From contig BSYO01000022.1 of the NCBI GenBank assembly GCA_033239525.1, forward strand, positions 8,265,947 to 8,329,946: 64,000 bases of DNA. Reading direction: 5' to 3'. The notes below the pieces were generated by a model. The model was not told the origin of the DNA and ran no database searches. It saw nothing but the letters and a program-made list of their open reading frames with translations. Below are positions 45,523-57,635 of the stretch, one piece after another. The stretch is from Nepenthes gracilis (taxonomy: Eukaryota; Streptophyta; Magnoliopsida; Caryophyllales; Nepenthaceae). Position 1 is the stretch's first letter. Every line of letters starts with the position of its first letter. The translations under genes and the position numbers were made by a program.

Positions 45523-46445
45523 TGATGGTGATGGGAATGGCTATAGTGTGCCGATCTAAATGGGTAAGTGGCTCAGAATGTATGATGGCCCATCTACTCA
45601 TAAGACGATCAACACTGCCGTTAATCGAAAAAGTATCCCAACCAAGTCAAACGCAGCCCAAAACAAACATGGCCTAAATCGAAATTGGCCCACACCCACT
45701 TTTCCATTCTCAACGATCGTCTGTACTAATTCTCCACAACTTTGAGGATGACAATTCCCTTTGTAACGCATATCCCTCCAGAATCAGAGTGTGTCCTGAA
45801 AGGAAAGCACTCAAGCCAACGCACAACTCACAACGGTAATATCAACGGTCATTGTGCGTGACATTTCCGTAGAATGAAGGAAATCCTCATTCCTGACTGT
45901 TGCAGCACAGAATGCCACTCGCATTCATACGAGGAAAGAAAACGATCCTCTCAGAAGATAAGCATCCTGTCTCGTCACCTAAAGAATGCGACAAAGTCCC
46001 ATGACTTTAAAAAGTCATGGAGACTCACTCCATAAGCACGCTCTCTTGCATACTCAAACTAGTATAAACTTTTCAGCTCTCAGACATCTAATCACTCTGT
46101 CCTCTCTTCTGCTACTAGTTCCCTATGAACTCAGTATTCAGATAGGCCGCTCTCTACGAGTACTCCACAACCAAAAGTCACTCAGCACGAGTGCACTTTC
46201 GATCCTCATTCTCAAATACCTCATCCAGCATTCATCTCTACACATTTTGTTTTACCTTCTTATTTTTGGAAGGCCAATTATTGATTTGAGTGTCGAAGGA
46301 TAAATTGGTGAGCGAGTCCCACCATTTTTCTCTAATTTCTCATCGTCTGTTGTGGTGTGTATGATGCCAAACGGATAGGACAGTGACCGGATCCGAAGGG
46401 CAGTTGAGTTCAAATTCGTTCAAAGTTTGGATTAAGGATGTATCA
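45523..46445 (+). repeat. 5' LTR of a further gypsy-type element (923 bp)
   Basis: Starts TGATGGTGATGG, ends GATGTATCA, followed at once by a PBS. It has TTGTGGTGTGTA about 100 bp before its end, like the other TGATGG LTRs. An inverted repeat CCATGACTT…AAGTCATGG lies at 45999-46020. Confidence 0.75.
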
Positions 46446-46466
46446 TTGGCGCCGTCTGTGGGAACG
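46446..46466 (+). other. Primer-binding site
   Basis: TTGGCGCCGTCTGTGGGAAC, the best-preserved of the three sites of this type in the window. Confidence 0.88.
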
Positions 46467-49025
46467 ACTAAAAAGTCTTTCCAACTCACAACAACAAAAC
46501 AAATACAGTTAATACTCGTGCTTCAGCCAACATATCGGCTGAAGATATAGCCTCCATGGCAACGACCCCTTGCTAGGTAGCCAAGCGGACGGACGATCGA
46601 CCTCGAGCATGCAAGCACTCGCTATCTAGTCAGGTGCTCTGGACCTGTTGTCCCTAGACCATCTGCACTCGTCTGAAGATGTAATATTAGGGGCTTCGCC
46701 GTTCAACTTCTAGGCGATAAGAGAAAGTTAGCATTCTAAGAGGATCAATCGGCCTGACGACCTTGGGACCCGGACGACCCCAAGTGCCTATCTCATTAGC
46801 CCGACAACCTCGGTATTAGAGAGGATTCGAGCGACGTGGCCCACTCCTGGAGGAAAGATCGATCCCTTCCTAGGGAGCCAGGCCAAAGCTCAGAGCAGCA
46901 ACGCCTTGTTACTCCCAAGAGGGCCGACAACCTCTAAAAAACCTAGAGAGGTCCCATGCGGAGTCAGCAAACAAACTACTGCCCAGTCTTACACTCACAA
47001 GCTGCCTCGCTAAAGTGAGAAACATGCCCCATGGACACAGCAGGGCCAATCTGAAGACGCCACGCTGGGGGCTTCCCCTCTGACTCCCAGACTCTGATGC
47101 ACGGAGCGGTGGAGACCGCTGTCGCCGGAAGAGACGTAGCCCAAATCGGAAGCCGACAAAGCCCTCTCCGTTTTCCAACCTCCAAATTGCACCGCGGTGT
47201 GAAGGAATGTAGAAGATCGCGAGCCGGGAAGAGCCACCACCACCATCGCCGTCGCCGTCGCCATCGCTAGAGGAGAATCAACAAATTGAGGTAGGTAAAT
47301 AGTTTTTTCCTTTTTGTGGATGCCTATCTTGTGTTTGCATACGACAATTTTGAGGTAATCGGCTGAAATCTTGTTGTATTACGAGGCACGGTGGAGAGAG
47401 GAAGAGAAAACCCTCGATGGAGCTTGTAACGCTACCCGCGCTGTCACAGGGTGGCAATCACAGTGCCCGGCACCGCCATCCACACTGGGATCACCCTCCA
47501 CTGGCGATCCTCATCGCCATCTTCATGTACGCCTCGTTGGACCACCAAACGCGGTTCCATCGGTCTTATATGAATGCATCTCGCGTTGCCTCCTCGCCAT
47601 CATATATGAATGCCTCTCAGACCCAACTTGGCCTCAACTCGATTTAGCTGCGACTGTGCACGGCCATGACCTTGTCCGGTGCCCCAAGCTTAGTCCAACA
47701 CACCAGATCCAATCCGGCGACTCGGATTCACATCCCGTGCTTAGATACACTCCGATGCCTCAGATCCAATCCGCTGCTCCCTGTTCGGTGCCCAGGGCCA
47801 GTCCGGTGCCCAAATCTGGTCCAACTGCATGCCAGCCCAATTCCAAAATTAGTTTGGCTTTCTGGTTGATGATCCAGAGTCCCGCTAGTTCGTCATTGCT
47901 CCTTCCCACCTGTGCCGTGTCCCATGCCTTAGACCAATTCGGCACTCGAGTCATGTCCAATCGAGCCTAGTTCGACGCCCTGGTCCAATCCGGCTACAGC
48001 CTTGTCCGGCAACCAGATCCATTCCACTGCAGTCCAGTTTGGCTACGTCTCAGTCTAGTGCCCACTTCTGGACCTTTCGCGTCCAAACAAAGACGTTGTG
48101 CTTGGGACTTTGCCCTCCAACTTCTAAACCAGCAAAGCAAACAAACATTTGTGGAAGATCCGGTGGACTAACGGCCTCGTGACTTGTCCAGTTATGAGGG
48201 ATAAGGCCTAACAGTAGCCAGAAGGCTGGCTGAGCCATGAAGCGCTGATGAAGGCTCAGAGCGATACCATCCATGCCACACCAAGTGCCTTTAGGAGGCG
48301 TTGGCTTTGAACCCTATGGGCCCGGTGAGGCAAACCTGACCTTTCAGAGAGTAGAGGCCACATATATGAGACCGTCAGCTCGAGTGGATGTTCCCTTGTT
48401 CATGGGCCGTCCTCGACCTTGACAATTCTCCCGAGTAAGGCGCAATAGTCAACAAGCCGATCCCACTGTAACGCCTCTTATCAATCAATTGCATAGTAGC
48501 AAGCCCTGCAAAAGTTATGAAAATCCTCACAATGGGGGCTCGACGTGCTCAGCTCGCCGCCCCTTTGTATCGCAGAAGGCATCATCCATCCAAATGCTAC
48601 ACCGGTTCCGGTGGCCCAAGGTAGTACCAGCCAACAATGAGACCTGAACCATTGGCCAGTCGGCCACCTAGCATGGCAACAGCGTACTGCCTAACCAATC
48701 CAAGGTAAAGGATCAAATCCCACGAAGCATTGGGGTCATAAGCAGAGGCGCCTACCAAAGCGCCCCGACGACCTTCCGAAGCAATGCACACCAACCGTAC
48801 ACTTGGTACGATGAGCCGATCACAAGAGCACCACTCACATGCCAACGACGATTCCACGTCAAGTTCAGGTAAATCTTGCATGCACCATACCGCTTGCTTG
48901 AATCACGTTTCTGTTAATAAAATACTAATATTATCTGCTCAAACGAATAATTACATAACACTGCATAAAATCATGCAACCTAGATTGTCCTTATGTCAGG
49001 TGAATATTCACTCACCCGTTACCGA

Positions 49026-49262
49026 ACCTCGGTTCCACTCCCAGCAACCCAAACGTGGTTGGATTAAACCTCAATCTCACTCCAAGTGGCCCAAACGTGG
49101 AGTTAAACCTCGGTCCCACTCCGAGCGGCTCCAACGTGATCGAATTAAACCTTGATCCCATACCAAGCAACCCATACATGGTCGGATTAAACCTCGATCC
49201 CACTTCGAGCAGCCCAAATACGATTGTATTTGAACCTCGGTTCCGTCACCGAGCGGCCCAAG
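49026..49262. repeat. 42-bp minisatellite, six units
   Basis: ACCTCGGTTCCACTCC-type units start at 49026, 49068, 49107, 49149, 49191 and 49234, each with 'agc.(a/g)ccc(a)aa.ac' inside. The period is a multiple of three, so frames stay open through it (repeat of about 14 residues, …LNL.PTPSGSNV…). Confidence 0.92.
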
Positions 49263-49919
49263 TGCCATCAAACTCAAAACTTTATGGGGTTTTTCAACAT
49301 GCGTGCGGCGATTTCCTCCCGAAGGATAAAGCACCATCAGTCAACGATGGTCGGCAAACTAGGACCAAATGCATGAAAGTTACGACGTCCTCTAATAGGA
49401 TTGAGCGCCAACGGTACATGCGGGCGACAGCCTAGGGTAGCAAATGCCCAGCAACGATAGCCTCAAAGTTTAGCCAGCAACCACATTTTCTGAGCGCCAC
49501 GACCTCCTATTGGCAAGGGTGAGCGCAACCAATTAGACGGGTTTGTCAAAAGCAGGAGGCTTAGACAACAACTGTGTCTCCTGAGGGCCACGACTTCCCT
49601 TTACGAAAATGATCGGAATCCAGTGCAAGTCATTCCCAGCAGTCCTGACACTCAACTGGAAGGCAAAGAGACATCCTCGAAGAGTGAGTCATTGAGATCA
49701 GAATCCCAGGCTTGGCCGTGGTCATGGTGTTTACCCATTCGCTCGACCTGAGAGCCAAAGGATCCTTAGTTCCAGCAACTGAGTTCGCTGGGGGTTCCTC
49801 GCTCCTAGTCCTATTGGCTGACTCACCGACGGCAATGCATGACGAGAAGAATCCTTCTAGGGAATGTAAAGTGCATCCTACTGCTCAAACGATCGGGTAT
49901 CTTAAGGCAAGTCAACTCC

Positions 49920-50200
49920 CGATCTCTCGAAGAGTGTCATTGTAGTGAGGAGATTTGATCCCGAGTCTAAGATCTTCCCTCTGAGAACATACTTTCGCCA
50001 GAAGGTGGCAAGCCACCACTCGACCTCTCAAAGTGCGTCCTCGTAGTCAGGCGATTTGATCCCAAGCCTAAGATCTTCCCTATATGAGCATACTTTCTCC
50101 AGAAAGCGGCAAGTCCCTGCTCAGCATCCCAAAGCGCAGCCTCCCAGTCAGGTGATCTAATGCAGTGATCTTCACTCTATGAGCTCTCAAATTTTGCCTG
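49920..50200. repeat. Tandem repeat of about 100 bp, about 2.5 units
   Basis: 'gatttgatccc(g/a)ag(t/c)ctaagatcttccct' followed by 'catacttt(c/t)(g/t)ccagaa' occurs twice, and a third, shortened start follows at about 50140 (GTCAGGTGATCTAATG…GATCTTC). Confidence 0.85.
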
Positions 50201-50624
50201 ATACTTGGACCGTTCATGGTTGACACTAGCAATCCGTTCCAGCACTGAAGTCCATTGAGGGCTCATCGCCCATGGTCCATTCAGGTGAGTTGCTCTTGCC
50301 CTTGTCGATTGGCAAAGACTGATTAGCGCTTGGCCTCCTTGACGACTCACCAGTGGCCAAGAAAGACTTCAGATACATCCCCATATTATCAGCTCCGAGT
50401 GAGGAAGGGCAACTCCCATCAATCTTGGCTTGTGGTTGTGCAGGCTCGTACTAACTCCAAATTCTCACATTACTTGGCTAGTGAAGACGATTCAAGAAAT
50501 GAGATATAGAGAGCCCCTTAATTTATAGCTGGAAGATGACATCAACCAGCATTAAGTCAGCAGGATTGTGCACGATGATGAACCATCATGACATGCCAAG
50601 GGTTAAATTTTCAAATCTCCTAGC

Positions 50625-50635
50625 ATGGGGGCTAG
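50625..50635 (+). other. Polypurine tract
   Basis: GCATGGGGGCTAG directly before the LTR start at 50636. Confidence 0.7.
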
Positions 50636-50999
50636 TGATGGGTCTAGCAACTATAAGCTCTAGGGGGCCAGGCTCCACAGCAGGCCCACAATACAAATTC
50701 AGCTCAATAAAATTTTACTAATGTAAAATGTCTTATATTGTCTAACTAAGAGGAGTGTATTCGCGGATCATACTATATAACTAGTCACCCTCAAGTTTGG
50801 AGGGACAAGCTCAATAGGTTCCAAAAAGCTCCACAAAACTCCAAATGGCTCGACATTCCTAAGAAGGGGGCCTATCCTCCATAGAGGAGTTTCCCTCCGT
50901 TCTCGAGTCAGGAGTTGCTCTCCTTTCAAAAGGCTTGCCCTCCAGACGGGAGTGGCCCTCATTCTAGGAGGCCTACCCTCCATTGAGGAGTTAGCCTCC

Positions 51000-51400
51000 G
51001 CCCAAGAGTTCTCCATCCCGGGGTCAGGAGCCATCCATCTCGGAGTCAGGAGCACCTCATCTCGGAGCTAGGAGTCCTCCGTCCCGGAGCTAGGAGCACT
51101 CCGTCTTAGAGCCACAAGCTCTCCGTCCCGGACCCAGGAGCACTTCGTTTCGGAGCCACGAGCCCTCTGTCCTGAAGTCAGGATCCCTTTGTCTTGGATC
51201 CACGAGCCCTCCGACCCTGTGCCACGAGCCCTCTACCCTGAAGTCATGAGCCCTCTGTCCCGAAGCCACGAGCCCTTCGTCCTAGAGCTAGGAGCTCAGC
51301 ATCTTGGAACCACAAGACTTCTGTCTCGGAGCCAGGAGCCATCCTTCTCGGAACCACGAAACCTCCGTCCTAGAGTCAAGAGCTCGCTATCCAAGAGTCA
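51000..51400. repeat. Array of 27-30-bp units inside the LTR
   Basis: About 13 units of 'c(t)ccgtcccggagcca(c/g)gag(c)' type (for example GTCCCGGAGCTAGGAGCACT). Confidence 0.85.
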
Positions 51401-51469
51401 ACCAATCGCTCAAGTAACCAAGATATTGACCGACCAATGCAATTTAGTCCTTCTCCTCTAAGAAGCCCC

Positions 51470-51715
51470 TCAGCGGGCACACCTCTAAGTCGTCTCTATG
51501 GGCGCACCTCTAAGTTGTTCCCTTGTGGGCACACCTCTAAGCCTTTCCCTTACTAGGCGGACTTCTAAGCCGTCCCTCTCCAGGTGCACCTCTAAGACTC
51601 TCCCTACGGGCGCACTTGTAAGTTGTCCCCCTATGGGGGCACCTCTAAGACGTCCCCCTGTGGGTGCACTTCTAAGTCGTCTATCTATCTGGCGCACTTC
51701 TAAGCCGCCCATCAG
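51470..51715. repeat. Second array of about 28-35-bp units inside the LTR
   Basis: About eight units of 'gggcgcacctctaagtcgtcc'. Unrelated to the array just before it, apart from similar unit length. Confidence 0.88.
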
Positions 51716-51993
51716 TTGGCAAATCCAAACGCCCCATCCACCGTTATATGCATCTATTCATTCCCTACATCCTCCTAATATCTTTCTATTATCTGAGAAT
51801 GATTTCTACTTTGAGTATCAGAGGATATACAGTGGGAGTAATTCCTACCGTTCTTTGATCTCTTATTTGTAATTTGTGGTGTGCAGGTTCCAAGTTAATA
51901 GCGACGGAGATCGAATCCGTTTTAATTCTATCCGTGTAGAAGAATGGAATGCTCCCTAATCCGTACCGTAATTCAAAAATTAGGGACGTATTA

Positions 51994-52594
51994 GATTGCT
52001 TCTTATGAGATTTGATACATCAGAAGCAACAAAAATAGGTACTATAGTATTTTTAGAATTATTGTAACCTTTTTCTTTAATGAAATTTGTCTGTTTTTAG
52101 TTTTTTTAAATAAAATGGTTTTTGTGAGGCAAAAAAACGAAGAAAAATAACCATTAATTTGATAATTAGAAATAAAATTATTAAAATTGAACTAAAATTG
52201 AGTCCACGGAATCTTTCAATTTGGGTTGGAATGGATTTTTAGGGTTTAGTTTCAGTTTTAGGTTATTATTTTTTATACTAGCGATTCAGGTTTCAGTATT
52301 AGGTTATTATTTTTATACTAGCGATTATCTGAATGGATCATCTTTAACTTATTCAAAATATAAAAAATAAAAAATGAATTTGATACAAATATCTTATTGT
52401 ATGTTTTATAAAAATAATTTATTTGACAATTAATTATGATCTTATGGACATTGATGATTAATTATAAGATACAGATTTATAATACATATGGCCTAATTTT
52501 GCTAGGCTGAGCCGGTTAGGCCTGCTGTAAAAAATAAAAAATAAAAAATATTGTGAGTGGGAGAGAAAGGAAAAAAATGAAAAAAAAAAGTATC
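51994..52594. other. AT-rich DNA
   Basis: A short direct duplication around 52245-52325 (GGTTATTATTTTTTATACTAGCGATT); nothing else. Confidence 0.6.
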
Positions 52595-52597
52595 CTA

Positions 52598-52643
<46 letters not shown>

Positions 52644-52644
52644 G

Positions 52645-52677
<33 letters not shown>

Positions 52678-52736
52678 GTATATATATATATGTATGTATG
52701 TATGTATATATATATATATGTATGTATGTATGTATT
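52595..52736. repeat. (TA)n/(TATG)n microsatellite
   Basis: Alternating blocks of TA dinucleotides and TATG tetranucleotides for about 140 bp. Confidence 0.97.
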
Positions 52737-53390
52737 TAAAATTACATATTATAAAAGTTAAAAAATATAATTAATAACTCATTTATTCCATAAATTTCAC
52801 TTGAATTTCTACTTGTGTCATTGCTATTAATGCTGTTTATGTATTTTTTTTATCGCCGCTACTCAAATTAATTGGATTTTTTATGTGATTTTTTTTATAT
52901 CTAATTAATCTTTAAATAGAGTATATATTTCTATTACCGTTGATATTATATTATTTTTTTGGTATATTACTTGGCCCCTAGTTTTGAGAGTTGACTTACA
53001 TGACATTATATTTATTGATGGGATTAAGAGATTTCGTCATGTTATTTTATATACATATAATATTTGCTCCTTAGCCTTTTTTGATTTGCAAATCATAAAC
53101 TCTAATAAACCATTTTTGAAATTTAAAAAGTAGTCAAATTGTAAATAGTAAAGAAATTTAATTAGTGTTGAATTTTTATGGACCAGCTGTAATCTTCATC
53201 AACTGCTACTGGATTTGATGGTTCTGGTATTAATTGAGCTATATATAAGTTATACATTATATATAGATTACACTATATTCATATATTCATTTCTTGTAAT
53301 ACAATGTTTTCATCCTATTTAATTTGATATTATTAATTTATTTTGGATTAAATTAGATATAGTGAAAATAATTGTGTAATGTGAACTTAA
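52737..53390. other. AT-rich DNA
   Basis: Nothing recognised. Confidence 0.6.
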
Positions 53391-53646
53391 AAAAAATCGA
53401 GAGTATGGAAATAGTTTTGATGCCCGATGTACGCCCAACACGCATTTAAACATGTATTTCAGTGTTGGCATACCCACGAAGCACTTAAGGTGGTGCTCAA
53501 GTGCGGAATCCAAAGTAAGCGTGCACAGTGGGCGCCTGAGTCAACGCTCATGCATGCATGAGGTTAGGCACGACACCAACGTGCACTTGAGCATCCCTCA
53601 TGCACTAATTTGATTATATAAAGAGTAGCGTGCACTATTTTTGTCA
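53391..53646 (+). repeat. Left remnant (U3 with TATA box) of a chromovirus LTR
   Basis: GC-rich text of the type 'caagtgcg…gtgcacttgagc', then TATATAAAGAGTAGC (53614), like TATATAAGCGGC at 57901. It is probably the left half of the LTR continued at 55782-57427, separated by the insertion between them. Confidence 0.5.
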
Positions 53647-55781
53647 TGTCGAAAATCTCGGTCCGATCATTAACAATTAATAACAATATAAATAATTATC
53701 GACATTATTCATTATCCAATTATCAATCCAATTAAACTTAGACGTGAATTTCACGTTGATATCTTAACCAACTAAACAAAATAGTCTAACTTAAATATAG
53801 GACACAAAATGTCACGTCATCATATGGCCCTGATACCGACCAAATTATAACATTGGACATTATATAAATAGTTATGTCTAATATTACCGAAACCGGAGTA
53901 ATCAATTTAACTGAATTAAAGACGATTACTATTTATTATCGGACAAAACAATATTCCATGACTCTACAAACTATAAATATCATAAATTACACACATAATC
54001 TCATATGATTTATTATATAAAACTATTGTTGATTAACATAAACTAGTCCAAAGATTATAATACAACAACTTCTATTCCAAAATTTCTAAATTTAATATCT
54101 TCAACAACTCTTTTTAAAATTCTGCTCATCTTGCAACTGGCTGAACCTTTTATCTAAAAAGGTTAGTAGAAAAATAGAAATAAAGTGAGTTAAAAATTTA
54201 GTAATGTATATAATTTCACAATTGAATATATATAATTTGTATTAAAAATATATCGGAAGGATTGTAAATCAAATTCAGATGTAATGACATGGATTTCCAT
54301 AATAATTATACACAACTCTTTAGATATTTTTTTTTCATATTCTTATTCAAATTTATACAAGGTAATCAAGCTCAAATATATAGTTCTTAAGGATTAAGGG
54401 CTAGTAGGTTTTCACCGACTAAATGAGTAGATAATTAAAATCCAAATTATGTTTATTTCTATACAATCAAAGGTTATACACTATGATTCAAAATTCGTAG
54501 ATGGGTTGTCATACATATAACCATGTATACGGAGCCAAACGCCCTTTTCACTCACGGGTGATAGGTTTAAACCTTAATTACCATTATAATCTATTAAAAT
54601 ATGTTATAATATACCACCCACTGAAGTTATTACAATTGTTCAATATTTAGACTTATAAAAACTTTATTCAATTCTTTAAAATTTTTATATTTTTATATTT
54701 TTTTAAAAAAATATTCTTGGTTCTTAACATATTGTAGAGTTTTTTCTTCAAAATTTATCAGTTCCTTTACATGCATTGTATAAAAACTATGCAAGAACTT
54801 CAATCATTGTACGAAACTATGTAGGAACTTAAATTTGTAAATTTTTATAACATATAAAAGCTACTTTCTAAACTTTACAACATATAGATTATTAGCACAA
54901 ATTTTGCAGAAATCATGCAGAGGAAAATTTGAGAAATTCTTAAAATATGCAAGATAATTTCAAACATATAGGAATACTTTTAAACATGTAGAGTATCTTG
55001 TATGAATTTGAAGCATGCGAGAATCATTTAATCATAATTTCTGTATATACATGAAAAAATATTACATAAATTAGGTAATCCAAATAATGTACATGCACTT
55101 AAACATAAATTCTATACATAATTACAAAAGAATGCAAAGAATACTACATGTATATGAAATATAAATATTTTAGTTACGAAATTATATCATGTATGGGTAT
55201 GTAAAATAAGAAATGTAAAAGAAAATGGTAAAAGAATAACAATAAAGAAAGAAAACTTGGAATGCATTTACTTTAACTCTAAATTATCAAAAATCTTACT
55301 TAAATTTACTTGAATTGGCATTCTTTAGCTTCCTCTCTCTTTTTTCTCTCTCCTCTTTCAAATCTTAACGAAAAATGATCAAAATTTAACTGAACATAAT
55401 ATTTATAATAGAGTAGCGCTCGAGTGTTTATCAGAACATGTTCAGTGCCATGACCAAATTCTGTGGCGCACGATCATCACTTAGATGCGTGTCGAGCGCT
55501 GATCACATTGGAAAGTACGCTCGGATGTTCTATTAGACGTGTATCAAGCGCAAGGACACTAGAAAGCATACTCGAGCTCCGATCAGGTGTCCATCAGGTA
55601 CGACCTCTCTACCCATCCAATGTATCAGCGCGCATCAAGTACCGGTTAGGCATTTATCAACTCGATGTAACTCGATCCAACTTTGACTTTTGACCAAAAT
55701 TTCTTCCTTCGTTAATCTCAATTTTAATTATCTTAATTAAATTAATCATTATTAAAATAAAATTTAAACTCGAATATTACA
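53647..55781 (-). repeat. Chromovirus LTR in minus orientation
   Basis: On the minus strand it starts TGTAATATTCGAG (55781), with the GC-rich part (55640-55400) and the purine tract (55380-55320) in the usual order. A block like the one at 59890 follows (CAGTGGGTGGTATATTATAA versus CAGCGGGTAGTATATTATGA). It ends …GATTTTCGACA at 53647. GGTATCAGGGCC on the minus strand at 53826-53837 resembles a PBS, so the true LTR end may instead be near 53845, with some internal sequence behind it. Confidence 0.6.
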
Positions 55782-57427
55782 GTTTCGGTCATTTTGCGCA
55801 AAAAAGAAGATAAAGTGAGAGAAAGAGAATGAGAAAGAATAGAGAGAAAGAGGTATTTTGAGGTATTCTTTTATCAAATTTATAATATTTGAGATTGAGA
55901 CAAGTATACTTATATGCTATTTTTGGTATATTTTCGTTTTCTATTACTTTTGCATATGTTTAGTGGATTTAATATACATATATGTTATTTCATTTATCCT
56001 ATTGACTTCTTTGTGCATACATGCTATTTTTACTAGTTATTTTGGGGTTTTTCTTTTATTTTGATAAATATTTGAGGATTTTACTTATTTTGTAAAAAAT
56101 GGATAAATGTTTTAAGTCAATATATTTATGTATGAGTACTTTTGTAAAGAAAAGTCATAAAAAATTGCATGTGGGACATGCATGTGGTATCTATGCATTG
56201 TGCTCCGAATCAAACTCTATTTTGTGTATTTGATTTGACATGTGATTTCTCTCGAGACAAAAGTTTTATAATTTACCTTTCCCAAGTGAAAATTTTTGCT
56301 TTTTCCATCACATAGGAAAAGTTTTAAACTTGTTATATAAATACCCTTATCGATTTGTATTTTTATGAGAATCATTGTATGAAATTAAATGAAACTAATA
56401 TATTTAAATATCTTAGTATATCAAATAAATTTAAGGAGTGCACCCATTCCACAGGTGAAAAAAGATAGTGATTTTATTTCCGTCTATTGGAGAGAGTATG
56501 TGATGGCCCTACTTACGAGTCAAAATAGTAGTGATATAACCTAAGATTATCGGGAGTAGGAGTAACCATTCATGAAGTTAGTCTTTCAATTTTTGGCTCT
56601 TCGATTTATGTATATTTTAGATTTTTTATATGTTTAACTAGCTTTGATTTATATTTGATATTTTGATTAAGATTTGCAGATTTCGTTCACAGTTGAGGTT
56701 TGGTTGATTTTGTACATTCAAAAATTATGGTTTCATTCTAGATTATAGTTTTGAGTATGAGACCATATTTAGACTTTCGTTGGTTTAATTCATCATACAT
56801 TTAGATTTTGATTTTTTATGGGTTTTCGTATATGTTTTAATTCATTTTGTTTGTTTATAGATGAGACAATTTATTATATATATATTGAGCATTTAGTTCA
56901 CATTTTTATTTCTTCTTATTCTTTCAGATTAGAGAGTTACATGTGTATTGCAAGGAGTTTCAACGTGAATTGATTGAAGTCTCGTTTATATTTGTGAATA
57001 TCAGCTTTGTATTTGAATTGTATTCATATTTGATGCATTTTTGGTATTTTGTTTCGGGCGACAGTTGAGATAATGATAGTATGTTGTATCCTTAAATGGA
57101 CAGTGTTTGAATTATTCAATTATTTGAATATTTATGGTATTTGGTTTGTTATGGATCGGTGAATTCGTTTGTATTGTAAGTTGTCACTTTTTCTTATGAT
57201 ACATTAGAGTAAGTTGTAATTATCTAATCGTTCGGATGAGTCATTCGGAGAAATTCTGTATGAATGACAGTATTCTTATTATGGTCGGACTGTCGAATAT
57301 ATTGTCAGGTCACACCCGGATTTAAAATTTTATTTTGGATATTATTTTATATTAATTGATATTTGATTTTATGAGTCATAATTATTTTAAAATATTAATG
57401 GGATCTGCTTGGTCCAGGGCTGTGATA
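55782..57427 (+). repeat. Right part of a chromovirus LTR
   Basis: Begins inside the LTR just before the purine tract (55808-55856), with text like that at 57938 (CATTTT…GCAAAA). It contains the TCACACCCGG block (57308) and ends GGCTGTGATA before a PBS. Confidence 0.65.
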
Positions 57428-57432
57428 GGGAA

Positions 57433-57443
57433 TGGTATTAGAG
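57433..57443 (+). other. tRNA-Met-type primer-binding site
   Basis: TGGTATTAGAG, a variant of TGGTATCAGAG, six bases after the LTR. Confidence 0.65.
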
Positions 57444-57620
57444 AATAGTCATAAAGAGATGTATTTTGGGTCAATTTTGAGGAACTAATTGCTTAGATAT
57501 TTTGTGTAAGGATTGGGTTTGACCTGTGAGGTTGATTACCTTATGATGCTAGGCCGTATGAGTAATATTGTGGATCGTATGGTACAATGGTAAGATGAAG
57601 ACTTAGTCGCCACGAGGAGA

Positions 57621-57635
57621 ATGGCCGACCAGGTA
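57621..57635 (+). pseudogene. gag start codons, interrupted by an LTR
   Basis: ATGGCCGACCAG (M-A-D-Q) lies about 185 bp after the PBS. At 61264 the related element also starts MADN…. The next LTR (TGTAATACCC) begins within 12 bases, so gag was cut after four codons. Confidence 0.5.

Larger units (their letters stand above)
46467..50625 (+). mobile_element. Interior of the element: degraded leader/gag and minisatellites, no pol
   Basis: 46554 onward reads ATGGCAACGACCCCT then a stop, possibly a dead gag start. No protease, RT, RNase H or integrase is visible over 4.2 kb. GC-rich parts (47090-47280; 47440-48060) carry open frames of low credibility. Tandem arrays lie at 49026-49262 and 49920-50200. 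This is what a large retrotransposon derivative looks like. Confidence 0.55.
50636..51993 (+). repeat. 3' LTR containing minisatellites (about 1358 bp)
   Basis: Starts TGATGGGTCTAG after the polypurine tract. The end …TCCCTAAT…AATTCAAA…GACGTATTA lines up with that of the solo LTR at 15806-16852. Its body does not match the LTR at 45523, so the left and right LTRs of this unit belong to different subfamilies. Two arrays fill the middle. Confidence 0.6.

Noticed and set aside
47371..47970. 199-residue plus-strand frame in the element interior
   Set aside because: No recognisable domain; Pro/Ser-rich, GC-rich DNA, overlapping frames on both strands.
51498..51872. 124-residue frame with repeated 'GAPL…' units
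   Set aside because: Product of a minisatellite whose unit is near a multiple of three; lies inside an LTR.
52553..52774. 73-residue Tyr/Ile/Met frame
   Set aside because: Translation of the TATG microsatellite.
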